Assembly (NCBI GenBank): GCA_030950835.1
Contig: JAUZQU010000144.1
Span: 1-9,559, forward strand
Origin: Mariprofundaceae bacterium
GTDB lineage: Bacteria; Pseudomonadota; Zetaproteobacteria; Mariprofundales; Mariprofundaceae
Length of the DNA stretch: 9,559 nucleotides
Reading direction: 5' to 3'
In this document: positions 1 through 7,337 of the stretch, piece after piece
How the letters are laid out: every line of letters starts with the position of its first letter
Position numbering within the stretch: the first letter of the stretch is position 1
Translations under genes and position numbers: made by a program
Notes under the pieces: model-generated
Told to the model about the DNA's origin: nothing
The model's database searches: none
What the model saw: the letters and a program-made list of their open reading frames with translations, nothing else

Positions 1-127
1 CATGTATGATTGATGTTTACTTATAGGTAGTCGTTATGCACAAGCTCATTGCCTGTTTTTTAAGCGCTAACCAACCATGAAAAAATCACGCATGGTATTT
101 TAAACATTAAATTTCCGAACTCAAAAG

Positions 128-215
<88 letters not shown>

Positions 216-234
216 ATCTTACAAACCTCTATCT

Positions 235-265
235 ATCATAGCCAAACACTGCGCTACTAACCCAA
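235..265 (-). promoter_or_regulatory. possible promoter of the tRNA-Ser gene
   Basis: Reading the minus strand towards the tRNA there is a good -10 hexamer TATGAT (240-235), about 20 bases before the mature tRNA 5' end. A weak -35 candidate, TTGGGT (265-260), lies upstream with a longer than ideal 19-base spacer. The position is right for a tRNA promoter, but the -35 match is poor, so this is an inference from one good hexamer. Confidence 0.35.
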
Positions 266-458
266 ACGATTCACGCTCAGCTTTGATAACTTTAAACAAC
301 AACCTACTTCATTCAAGTTGTTCGGAGGTTTCATCAAACAGTGCGTCGCACCGTCAATCGGCTGCGGACTTTAACGCGAAAAGTCATAGTATCAAGTCTT
401 GTCCAAACATTGACCTCCTGCCTTTTGTGTCACGCATCACCTTCTTATTTGCTTTGGC

Positions 459-467
459 TGCTATAAT
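459..467 (+). promoter_or_regulatory. extended -10 promoter for the kinase-cyclase operon
   Basis: TGCTATAAT is a perfect extended -10 element (TG, one base, then consensus TATAAT at 462-467). No good -35 hexamer sits 16-18 bases upstream, which is normal for extended -10 promoters. Predicted transcription start is about 474, giving a leader of roughly 90 bases before the start codon at 565. It is the only consensus-quality promoter I can see ahead of the co-directional gene block. Confidence 0.6.
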
Positions 468-475
468 TGCCTACA

Positions 476-493
476 GTAACCCTAAGTGGTTAC
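476..493. promoter_or_regulatory. inverted repeat just after the predicted transcription start (possible operator)
   Basis: GTAACC (476-481) and GGTTAC (488-493) form a perfect 6-bp inverted repeat with a 6-base centre. It begins within a few bases of the predicted start of transcription at about 474. That position suits a repressor operator or a short hairpin at the 5' end of the mRNA. No regulator can be named from the sequence. Confidence 0.3.
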
Positions 494-564
494 CGTTAAT
501 TCTCATCATAAGCCGAACATGACTTTGAATTCGCCACTAAATATGCCTGTCTATGGAGAAAAAC

Positions 565-2088
565 ATGCTTGACCAGCAATATATGGATAATATTTTTGAG
601 CACAGTTCTGATGCCATTATTTTGGTCGATGTGAAGGAAAACATTGTCCGTGTGAACCCTGCTTGTGCGTCGCTATTGGGTTACAAATCTACTGAACTTC
701 AACATGCCCCGTTAAGTAATATTATCTCTGAAAACACCTTGCACTTGCACCTTGGTCATAGGATAGAACATCAACATCAGCCTTATCACTCCAACGGTGA
801 TTTTATCCACCACAATGGTCATGCCATCCAAGCGAAGTTCATCTCCCAAACTTGGTTCATCGATGATAAACCAGCAGGTTCATTATTCATGTTGCAAGCC
901 GAACAGAATAACCTTCAACACAAGTTAGAAAAGTCACAACGCCTTGAATCTTTGGGGACTTTAGCAGGTGGTATCACCCATGATTTGAACAATGTTTTGT
1001 CCATCGCTACTGGTAATGTAATGTTGTCCAAACAACACATTTATCGCCCTGAAAAAATGAAAATTTACCTCGGACGTATCGAAGATTCTTGCAAACGTGC
1101 CTCTAATTTATGCAGGCAAATCCTTGCTTATTCAGGCATGGATAGATACACCATGACCAAAACCAGCCCCAGCCAGCTGGTTGATTCCATGCAAGATATG
1201 TTAAGCGCTTTGCGGAAACACAACAACGAAATCGAGTATGATTTGGATGAAGAACTGCCTGAAATCAAGGTGGACACTCTCCAGTTGCAACAAGTGATAA
1301 TCAACCTTGTGAACAATGCTTATGAAGCAGTGCCTCCAGGCACAAAACCCCATATCGTGGTACGCACTGGGCAGCTTGAAGTCACCCCCCAATATTTTGC
1401 CGATGCCTTTGGCACCCGCCACTCGCTTTCTGGTCAGTTTACTTGGGTTGAAGTCTCCGATAATGGTGTAGGCATGGATTCTGGTGTGCGTAGTCGTATT
1501 TTCGAGCCTTTTTTCTCCACCAAACATGAAAGTCGTGGTTTAGGTATGACTGCAACATTAGGCATTGTGCGTGGGCATAACGGGGCGATTAAAATATGGA
1601 GCGAGCCCAACCAAGGCACTACCATTCGTATTCTGCTGCCCACTGCCCAAGCAGGCAATGAAGATGTCGCAACCCCCGTTATTGGTAATACCCACCAAAC
1701 CTTACCTTCGACTTTGTCAGGCGCGGTATTAGTCGTCGATGATGAAGAAGACATTCGAGAAATGTTGCGCTTAAACCTTGAAGGCATGGGCTGTAAAGTC
1801 TTAGAAGCAGCCGATGGTGAAGAAGGGCTTCGCATGTACAAAAAACATCAAAATGATATCTCCGTGATACTGCTTGATATGGCCATGCCCAATATGGATG
1901 GGGCTGAAATGATGGAATCCCTAGAGAACATCGCACAATATGCACGTATTATTGTCATTTCAGGGTATAGCGAAAAAATCGTGCAGGGTCGTTTCTCCAA
2001 CTTTAAACCCGATGCGTTTTTGTATAAACCCTTTGAAATTAGCGAGCTGCAAAGCTGCTTGCAAAGTATTTTTCAAGAAGCTGCCTAA
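565..2088 (+). CDS. PAS-domain hybrid histidine kinase with C-terminal receiver
   Basis: A soluble two-component sensor of 507 residues. I chose ATG 565 over the in-frame ATG 553 because GGAG at 555-558 gives a well-spaced ribosome binding site (6 bases). Numbering from 565, a PAS domain covers about residues 5-112. The dimerisation/phosphoacceptor helix is at about 118-190 with His139 in a THDLNN motif. The HATPase domain spans about 240-360: N box with Asn247/Asn251, G1 motif DNGVGMD (299-305), FEPFF (314-318), and G2 motif RGLGM (324-328). A receiver domain follows at about 388-505, with acidic pair DDEED, phosphoacceptor Asp438 in LLDMAMP, Ser466, and Lys488 in YKPF. No membrane segment or HPt domain is seen, so the signal is probably cytoplasmic and sensed by PAS. 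All catalytic residues are present. The next gene is a cyclase in the same reading frame, which suggests the receiver controls cAMP synthesis. The ligand is unknown. Confidence 0.93.
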   Translation: MLDQQYMDNIFEHSSDAIILVDVKENIVRVNPACASLLGYKSTELQHAPLSNIISENTLHLHLGHRIEHQHQPYHSNGDFIHHNGHAIQAKFISQTWFIDDKPAGSLFMLQAEQNNLQHKLEKSQRLESLGTLAGGITHDLNNVLSIATGNVMLSKQHIYRPEKMKIYLGRIEDSCKRASNLCRQILAYSGMDRYTMTKTSPSQLVDSMQDMLSALRKHNNEIEYDLDEELPEIKVDTLQLQQVIINLVNNAYEAVPPGTKPHIVVRTGQLEVTPQYFADAFGTRHSLSGQFTWVEVSDNGVGMDSGVRSRIFEPFFSTKHESRGLGMTATLGIVRGHNGAIKIWSEPNQGTTIRILLPTAQAGNEDVATPVIGNTHQTLPSTLSGAVLVVDDEEDIREMLRLNLEGMGCKVLEAADGEEGLRMYKKHQNDISVILLDMAMPNMDGAEMMESLENIAQYARIIVISGYSEKIVQGRFSNFKPDAFLYKPFEISELQSCLQSIFQEAA

Positions 2089-2097
2089 ACTATTCCT

Positions 2098-2739
2098 ATG
2101 TCGAAAAAAATATCCCTGGATAGCTTCTTGCCCAAAGAGACCATTGAAATGGTCAATCGTTATGATGGTGAGTTACCACAAGATTTAGCCTTTGAAGAAA
2201 ACATGACCATCTTATTTAGTGATATGCGTGGTTTTACCGCCCTGAGCGAACAATATTCACCACGCGAGATTTACGAAACCATCAATGCCAGCCTTTCAGT
2301 GCAAACTAAAGTGATTCATGAGTTTGGTGGTAGCGTAAACAAGTTTCTTGGTGATGGTTTGTTGGCATGTTTTTCTGGAGACGATCGCAGTGAGCGTGCC
2401 TTAAAATGCGTCAAATGTTTACTTGAAACCTTGGCAAAACGAGAACATAGCGACCAACATTTACCCTGCCATATTGGTTTTGGTTTGAATGATGGGCGGG
2501 TATTGTTTGGCTTGTTGGGCGATGATTCACGCCGTGAATTCACGGTCATCGGTGATACTGTAAACACAGCAGCCCGTTTATGTGGCATCGCTGAACCGTT
2601 CAAAGCTTTGATGACCGAAGCTTTTGTCGATTCACTCTCCGAATCAAGCAAAGAAGACTGTGCCTTTGTCGAACGCGCCTTATTTAAGGGCAAACGAGAT
2701 ACCATACGGGTATATGCTGTTGCCATTAAAGGAAAATAA
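2098..2739 (+). CDS. class III (IIIb-like) adenylate cyclase, stand-alone catalytic domain
   Basis: A 213-residue protein consisting almost only of a class III nucleotide cyclase domain (about residues 35-210). It would convert ATP to cAMP as a homodimer in the cytoplasm. Metal-binding Asp42 (FSDMRGFT) and Asp86 (KFLGDG) are present. The substrate-selecting pair is Lys82 and Thr149 (in EFTVIGD), the Lys/Thr combination of class IIIb adenylate cyclases such as cyanobacterial CyaB1 and CyaC, rather than the Glu/Cys type of guanylate cyclases. Transition-state Asn156 and Arg160 are in GDTVNTAARL. The short N-terminus (LPKETIEMV) carries no sensor domain, so regulation must come from a partner, most simply the upstream kinase-receiver. 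It starts 9 bases after that gene's TAA and in the same frame, with no evident ribosome binding site close to the ATG, so translational coupling is likely. Confidence 0.93.
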   Translation: MSKKISLDSFLPKETIEMVNRYDGELPQDLAFEENMTILFSDMRGFTALSEQYSPREIYETINASLSVQTKVIHEFGGSVNKFLGDGLLACFSGDDRSERALKCVKCLLETLAKREHSDQHLPCHIGFGLNDGRVLFGLLGDDSRREFTVIGDTVNTAARLCGIAEPFKALMTEAFVDSLSESSKEDCAFVERALFKGKRDTIRVYAVAIKGK

Positions 2740-3577
2740 AAACCTGTTTAAAACCATTCTAAACACCACGATTTTCTTATCTGTATTACACATATTACAG
2801 CAGAGCTTCACCCGTTTTCAACGTCATCATTGTATGCAATATGCCTCTGCCTTAAGTTATAGCACTTTGTTGGCTATCGTACCCATCACAGTTTTATTGT
2901 TTTATATTTCACTACAAACAGTCAGCTTCTCCGATTCGTTTCATCAGGTTCGGGAGCAGTTTTTTCAGCAACTTTTGCCCAGTAGTCGCCTTCATTTACA
3001 AGATTACCTCAACCAGACCACCCAAAACATCCAATCTTTTTCATACCTTGGCTTAAGCATTCTCTTTTTATCTGCTTTGTGGCTATCCACAGGCATAGAA
3101 CGCGCCATCAATCATATTTACCAAGTCAAACAACAACATCGTTTACATTATCGCATTCCTAGCCACATCATTTTATGGCTTCTTGCGCCTATGTTGATGA
3201 TGTTATCTATCAGCATATCCACATGGTTCACTGCCCTGCCCTACATCCACGGCGTAGGTGACCACATCCCCTTTCTCTCCCGTTTATTGCCTTGGTGCAT
3301 CTCATCCTTTGCCCTGTTTCTATTATATTACTTCGTTCCCAACTCCAAAGTACACTACCATGATGCGGCTATAGCTGCCATGTTTGCCGCCTTGTTGTTT
3401 GAAGGCAGTAAATGGGCTTTTAGCTTTTATATCACCCAAGTTGCCATGTATGAAAAGCTTTATGGTGCTTTGGCAAGCCTGCCTATTTTTATGTTATGGG
3501 TCTGGTTATCTTGGGTGATTGTGCTGTGGGGCGCAGAGTGTTGTGTGAGCTTAAAACACCAAAGACGACAGGGCTAA
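2714..3577 (+). CDS. YihY/BrkB-family inner membrane protein
   Basis: A polytopic inner membrane protein of 287 residues if started at ATG 2714, close to the roughly 290 typical of the family. I see about six membrane segments (residues near 45-67, 107-127, 149-172, 191-208, 216-240, 252-275). Family hallmarks are the ASALSYSTLLAIVP block at 44-57, YYFVPN at 205-210, and the LYGALASLPIFMLWVWLSW region followed by LWGAE at 271-275. The biochemical role of this family is not settled: it was once annotated as ribonuclease BN (wrongly), and BrkB was linked to serum resistance. The start overlaps the cyclase by 26 bases. An in-frame frame continues upstream to 2624, but it lies inside the cyclase and adds non-family sequence. 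A Shine-Dalgarno-like AAAGGA (2728-2733) lies downstream of the ATG, so the true start is uncertain. Confidence 0.88.
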   Translation: MLLPLKENKNLFKTILNTTIFLSVLHILQQSFTRFQRHHCMQYASALSYSTLLAIVPITVLLFYISLQTVSFSDSFHQVREQFFQQLLPSSRLHLQDYLNQTTQNIQSFSYLGLSILFLSALWLSTGIERAINHIYQVKQQHRLHYRIPSHIILWLLAPMLMMLSISISTWFTALPYIHGVGDHIPFLSRLLPWCISSFALFLLYYFVPNSKVHYHDAAIAAMFAALLFEGSKWAFSFYITQVAMYEKLYGALASLPIFMLWVWLSWVIVLWGAECCVSLKHQRRQG

Positions 3578-3601
3578 TATTCTTGGTTAAGATACGCAAC
3601 T

Positions 3602-4723
3602 ATGGCTAAACAATGTAAATTTTACGCAGTAGTACTTCCCGGTTTGGAAAAAATCGCCGCAGCAGAGCTTGCATCGCTCTCTGCACATGATATTGAAATC
3701 GAACATGGCGGCATCAACTTCACGGGAACCATGCAACTTCTCTACCGCATCAACCTAAGAGCGCGCACCATCACCCGTGTGCTCATGCGCTTGCGCACCT
3801 TCAGAAGCATGACTTTAGAGGGGCTAGCTTATGACCTACAAAAAGTAGCGTGGCATGTCTTTTTTGATGAACACACCAAGCTGGATGTGCAAGTCAACTG
3901 CCACCGATCACGTTTAAACCATTCCGATGACATCATTGAACACAGCCTCAAAACCATTCAGCAGTGCTTGCCTAAAATGGGCACATCTGACCAACAGAAA
4001 CATGTTCAAACCTTGCATATTCGCATCGAAAACAATCGTGGTACTTTAAGCCTTGATACTTCAGGCGAGCGTTTGGATAGGCGTGGTTATCGTTTGGAAT
4101 CTGGCAAAGCGCCGATTCGTGAAACCATTGCCGCAGCCACTTTGCAATGGATGGGTTGGCAGCCTGAACAAACCTTGCTCAACCCCATGTGTGGCTCTGG
4201 TACCTTTGCCATTGAGGCAGCTTTAAGTGCACAAAACATCATAGCCAACGCCAAACATGATTTTTCTTTGTTGCATTGGGCATCGTTTAAGGAAAAAGAG
4301 TATCAAAAGACCTTAGAACGCTGCCTCAACATGCAAAAAGAAGCAGAAAGTAATATTTTCGCCTCAGATTTGAATGAAAGCGCCTTAAAAATCAGCAAAA
4401 GTAACGCCCAACGCGCCGTTGTAGAGCAACATATCCACATCAGTAAGCTGGATATTCACCAACTCAGCAAACCTGAAATAAGCACAACGGGATTACTCAT
4501 CATCAACCCACCTTACGGCGGTCGCATTGGTGAAGAAAAAGAAATCATGGCACTATGGTCAGACCTAGGTGACATCATACGCCAACAGTTCCTTGCTGAT
4601 CCAGCTTGGCGAACCGCCATCATCTGCCCTGAACAAGCATGTGAAAAAGCCCTCAAACTTAGCGTCAAACGCCGTTTACCCATCGCTCATGGTGGCTTAA
4701 ATGTCATGATTCTAGAAGTTTAA
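3602..4723 (+). CDS. THUMP-domain class I SAM-dependent RNA methyltransferase (RlmL/COG0116 type)
   Basis: A 373-residue protein resembling the N-terminal (RlmL) half of E. coli RlmKL, which makes N2-methylguanosine 2445 in 23S rRNA. The N-terminal ferredoxin-like plus THUMP RNA-binding part covers about residues 5-155. A linker with LDTSGERLDRRGYR (151-164) is typical of the family. The Rossmann methyltransferase domain follows: SAM-binding motif I NPMCGSGTF at 194-202, acidic motif II around Asp256, and catalytic motif IV NPPYGGRIG at 302-310. It lacks the RlmK half of the E. coli fusion, as is common outside enteric bacteria. The older name 'N6-adenine DNA methylase' for such proteins is misleading. 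No good Shine-Dalgarno is visible before ATG 3602. The exact target nucleotide cannot be read from sequence. Confidence 0.9.
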   Translation: MAKQCKFYAVVLPGLEKIAAAELASLSAHDIEIEHGGINFTGTMQLLYRINLRARTITRVLMRLRTFRSMTLEGLAYDLQKVAWHVFFDEHTKLDVQVNCHRSRLNHSDDIIEHSLKTIQQCLPKMGTSDQQKHVQTLHIRIENNRGTLSLDTSGERLDRRGYRLESGKAPIRETIAAATLQWMGWQPEQTLLNPMCGSGTFAIEAALSAQNIIANAKHDFSLLHWASFKEKEYQKTLERCLNMQKEAESNIFASDLNESALKISKSNAQRAVVEQHIHISKLDIHQLSKPEISTTGLLIINPPYGGRIGEEKEIMALWSDLGDIIRQQFLADPAWRTAIICPEQACEKALKLSVKRRLPIAHGGLNVMILEV

Positions 4724-4737
4724 CGGCTAAGGATAAT

Positions 4738-6591
4738 ATGATGCTGAAAAAGAAATCTTCTTGGATGAAAAGCCCATGGCTGGTTCTTATCGCACCTTTA
4801 CTCGCTTTCACATTCATGCTCAACGTGCGTATATTTCCCTTCATTGCCCCTAACGAAGAGCCAAAATGGGCTGTTTTAACCCTTTGTGCTTTGTGTATGG
4901 CTTTGGCGGCGGCTTGGTTGTGCTGGAAGCGAAACACAGCTTTATCCTTTAGTAGACCAAGTATTCCAGCTTTATTATTAATAGCTTACACCTTGATTCT
5001 AGCCATAGGCATTTTCATTGGCCCCAACACCACTGAAGGCATGATTCGTTTCTCTTTTTGGTTCTTCTGCCTCGCTATTTGGTGGCTTGCTGTTTGGGCA
5101 GTGCGCCATGAAAAAAGCTGGCTCAATGCCTTAACTTGGGCAGTGTCCATAGGTTCATTTATCTTTTCCATCCGTTATTGGGAAAGTTATATGTTGGACT
5201 TTGACAAACCCAACTACAATATCCACGTCCTTTTTTCACCCATTGGTCATGTCAACTTCACCGGTGATGTGCTGATTATTCTCCTACCCATGTTATTATG
5301 GGTATTAGCCAGCAAAACCAACCCTATTTTGCGCGTATTGAGTTTATTTTCCGCATCCACCGTGATCACAGTCTTACTCGTTGCCAGCTCGCGTGGTGCC
5401 TTGGGTGGTTTGCTTTTAGCGGGTGTAGTATTGTTTATACTCGCCGCTAAACATTATCCTACATGGCGCGATTCTCCCCATAAAAAGCAATGGTATCTAC
5501 CTGCCCTGCTGATAAGCACAGCCTTCATATCTTCTTTCATCACCTATAGTAACTTAGACTTCCAATACCGTGATTTAGCAAGACTTTCTGCTACTGCAGG
5601 TCAAGCGGCTTCAGGCACAGGTAAAGTCAGCTTAACCCCTGGTGCTTTGCAACCCCCGCTGGTCAATATGTGGGTAGAATTATCTCCTTTATTGGGTGCA
5701 AGAACCAGCATTTTTGCTTCCACCACCGCCATGACACTTGAACAACCACTGCTAGGGCAAGGCACAGGTAACTTCGCTTGGGTATATCCTAACTTTAGCA
5801 ACCGTTATCCAGATTTCCGTGACTCCTTAAGCAGCGCCCGCACTTTCACCACCAACCCACACAATGTCGCCCTGCAAATCGCCTCACAAAATGGCATCCC
5901 TGCCATGTTTATCTTTCTTGGTCTGTTGTTATACTTTTGGTACCGTCTGGTGAGGAGTGTATGGCAGCAGTGGGATGCTTGGCTTGTTGCGGGGTCTGCT
6001 GCGCTGACGGCAGTGATTTTTGATGCCATGTTTAACCATGTCTTTTTCAACCCTGCAAGTATGTTTGTCTTTGCTTTGTTGGCAGGTTCTTGGTGGGGAG
6101 CCTTGGAATATAAAAAGCAGCCCGACATCAGCCTACATGGGAAAATCGCCGCGCCTTTGCTTGTTATCACCGTGATACTTCTAAGCATTTGGCCTGCACG
6201 CTGGCTTACATCGGAATGGAATGCAGGTCATGCCATGGCTTTTGCCCAACAACCACAACAAGAAGCCAAGTTCTACCAACAAGCCTATGCTTGGGATCAA
6301 GAAAATTTCCGTGCCGTCTTTGGTATGGGACAAATAGCTTACAAACAGCAGCGCTACGCTGAAAGTGCGCGTTATTTCAGCGAGTTTGAAGCCTTTTACC
6401 CCTATAATCCACCTGCTTTAAATATGCTCGGTGCTGCTTTGATGATGAACCAACAATATCAAGAGGCTGCTCAAGCCTTGCAACGTGCTTTAATCATCTA
6501 TCCAGATTTTGATATGGCAGCACAAAATTTACAGCGTATTCAAGCTATTTTACAGCAACAACAACGTTTTCTACCCACAAAACCACAATAA
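4738..6591 (+). CDS. O-antigen ligase/polymerase-like membrane protein with C-terminal TPR repeats
   Basis: A 617-residue multispanning inner membrane protein of the Wzy_C/WaaL/PglL superfamily, which transfers undecaprenyl-linked glycan to an acceptor (lipid A-core, a protein, or a growing polymer). About ten to twelve hydrophobic segments run from residue 14 to about 490. The superfamily's key basic pair appears to be Arg219 in SSRGALGG and His375 in NPHNVALQ. A long periplasmic loop (about 270-385) lies between them and includes GQGTGNFAWVYP. After the last membrane segment (about 469-486) come two to three TPR-like helical pairs (about 505-605), likely periplasmic and acceptor- or partner-binding. 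AAGGA at 4729-4733 serves ATG 4738 (4-base spacing) or ATG 4741 (7 bases, better). It starts 14 bases after the methyltransferase stop, so is probably cotranscribed. The TPR tail favours a PglL/O-linked glycosylation or polymerase role over plain WaaL, but this is inference. Confidence 0.85.
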   Translation: MMLKKKSSWMKSPWLVLIAPLLAFTFMLNVRIFPFIAPNEEPKWAVLTLCALCMALAAAWLCWKRNTALSFSRPSIPALLLIAYTLILAIGIFIGPNTTEGMIRFSFWFFCLAIWWLAVWAVRHEKSWLNALTWAVSIGSFIFSIRYWESYMLDFDKPNYNIHVLFSPIGHVNFTGDVLIILLPMLLWVLASKTNPILRVLSLFSASTVITVLLVASSRGALGGLLLAGVVLFILAAKHYPTWRDSPHKKQWYLPALLISTAFISSFITYSNLDFQYRDLARLSATAGQAASGTGKVSLTPGALQPPLVNMWVELSPLLGARTSIFASTTAMTLEQPLLGQGTGNFAWVYPNFSNRYPDFRDSLSSARTFTTNPHNVALQIASQNGIPAMFIFLGLLLYFWYRLVRSVWQQWDAWLVAGSAALTAVIFDAMFNHVFFNPASMFVFALLAGSWWGALEYKKQPDISLHGKIAAPLLVITVILLSIWPARWLTSEWNAGHAMAFAQQPQQEAKFYQQAYAWDQENFRAVFGMGQIAYKQQRYAESARYFSEFEAFYPYNPPALNMLGAALMMNQQYQEAAQALQRALIIYPDFDMAAQNLQRIQAILQQQQRFLPTKPQ

Positions 6592-6668
6592 TCATGGACA
6601 ATAGCACAACTATTCGTACATTTTCAGCTACTTTCGGGATATTTTAAAAGGGATAAGGGGATTTTAAC

Positions 6669-7316
6669 ATGACAAACATCAACAGCAGCAAACGTATAGG
6701 TCTACTTTTTATCACCGCTTTACTCGTTTCGGGTTGCCAAAGCATCAGTGATGAAGAGCTGGAAGTTTTAACTACCCAAGCCAATAAAGCGCAGGCCTTA
6801 CAAGCCGAAAAAACAAAACTATTACAACAAAATAAACAACTACAACAGCAAAATTCAGGCTTAGAAACTACGGTTAGCCAACTTAATCAGCAGTTGGAAC
6901 AAGAAATTATCGCCCAACAAGTTCAAATCGAGAAAAGCAAACAAGGCGGCATCAAAGTCACCATGCAGGAAGCGATTCTGTTTCCTAGCGGAGCCTTTAA
7001 ATTAGGCAAGTCTGGGCGTGCTGTATTGAAAAAAATCGCAAGTGGTTTACAAGGTTTGGATGACAAACACCAACTGCGTATTGTAGGGCATAGTGATAAT
7101 GTCCCCGTAAGCAAAAAATTACGTGGGCAGTTTGTAGATAACTGGGATTTATCTGCACGCAGGGCTGCAGAAGTCGCTAGATACATGATTTGGGGTTATG
7201 GTTTTGCGCCAGAGAAGATTTCTGTGGTCGGCAGGTCGCATGTTCAGCCTGTTGCCAGCAATAAAAGTAAACAAGGCCGTGCTGCGAACCGCCGTATTGA
7301 ACTTTTTATTGAATAA
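6669..7316 (+). CDS. OmpA/MotB-family peptidoglycan-binding lipoprotein
   Basis: A 215-residue outer-membrane lipoprotein. A signal peptide (basic SSKR, then hydrophobic 11-20) ends in lipobox VSGC, with Cys23 as the lipidated residue. No Asp follows the Cys, consistent with outer-membrane sorting. Residues about 28-92 are Gln/Leu/Glu/Lys rich with heptad character, a likely coiled coil. The OmpA domain covers about 96-215: FPSGAF, GHSDNVP with Asp143, WDLSARRAAEVARY with Arg165, and GRAANRRIEL near the end. Asp143 and Arg165 match the pair that contacts diaminopimelate in OmpA-like domains. The insert between GHSDNVP and NWDLSARRA resembles the MotB-type branch. A strong ribosome binding site AAGGGG (6655-6660) sits 8 bases before the ATG. 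The 77-base gap before it could hold a promoter, but I see only weak candidates there. It lies between two ligase-like genes. Confidence 0.9.
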   Translation: MTNINSSKRIGLLFITALLVSGCQSISDEELEVLTTQANKAQALQAEKTKLLQQNKQLQQQNSGLETTVSQLNQQLEQEIIAQQVQIEKSKQGGIKVTMQEAILFPSGAFKLGKSGRAVLKKIASGLQGLDDKHQLRIVGHSDNVPVSKKLRGQFVDNWDLSARRAAEVARYMIWGYGFAPEKISVVGRSHVQPVASNKSKQGRAANRRIELFIE

Positions 7317-7337
7317 TAAACGTATTACCTATTTAGC

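Larger units (their letters stand above)
216..564. other. divergent intergenic region
   Basis: About 350 bases lie between the tRNA (transcribed leftwards) and the sensor kinase gene (rightwards). I see no convincing protein gene on either strand: the one long + strand frame starts inside the antisense of the tRNA and resembles nothing. The region holds the putative tRNA promoter (about 235-265), an 11-base palindrome GTGCGTCGCAC (341-351), an extended -10 promoter (459-467), and a 6-bp inverted repeat GTAACC/GGTTAC (476-493). GGAGGT (324-329) and ACCTCC (413-418) are complementary but 83 bases apart, too weak to claim a structured RNA. Confidence 0.6.

Noticed and set aside
36..80. 14-residue + strand frame (ATG 36 to TGA 80)
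   Set aside because: Too short, with no ribosome binding site and no recognisable pattern.
74..96. Hairpin ACCATG/CATGGT with an 11-base loop, followed by ATTTT
   Set aside because: The stem is only 6 bp and not GC-rich, the T tract is poor on + and absent on minus, so I would not call it a terminator for the tRNA or for an upstream gene.
1128..1945. Several minus-strand frames of 60-135 codons opposite the kinase gene
   Set aside because: They are shadows of the kinase coding sequence, with low-complexity Ser/Pro/Arg composition, no ribosome binding sites and overlapping one another. The same applies to minus-strand frames opposite the other large genes.
2624..2713. 30-residue N-terminal extension of the YihY-like protein
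   Set aside because: It lies wholly within the cyclase coding region, is not hydrophobic or family-like, and would make the protein longer than the family norm.
6592..6668. GGGAT repeated three times (6636-6640, 6650-6654, 6658-6662) and a possible promoter before the lipoprotein
   Set aside because: The last copy is part of the ribosome binding site, and the candidate -10/-35 pairs are weak. Probably chance purine-rich sequence.
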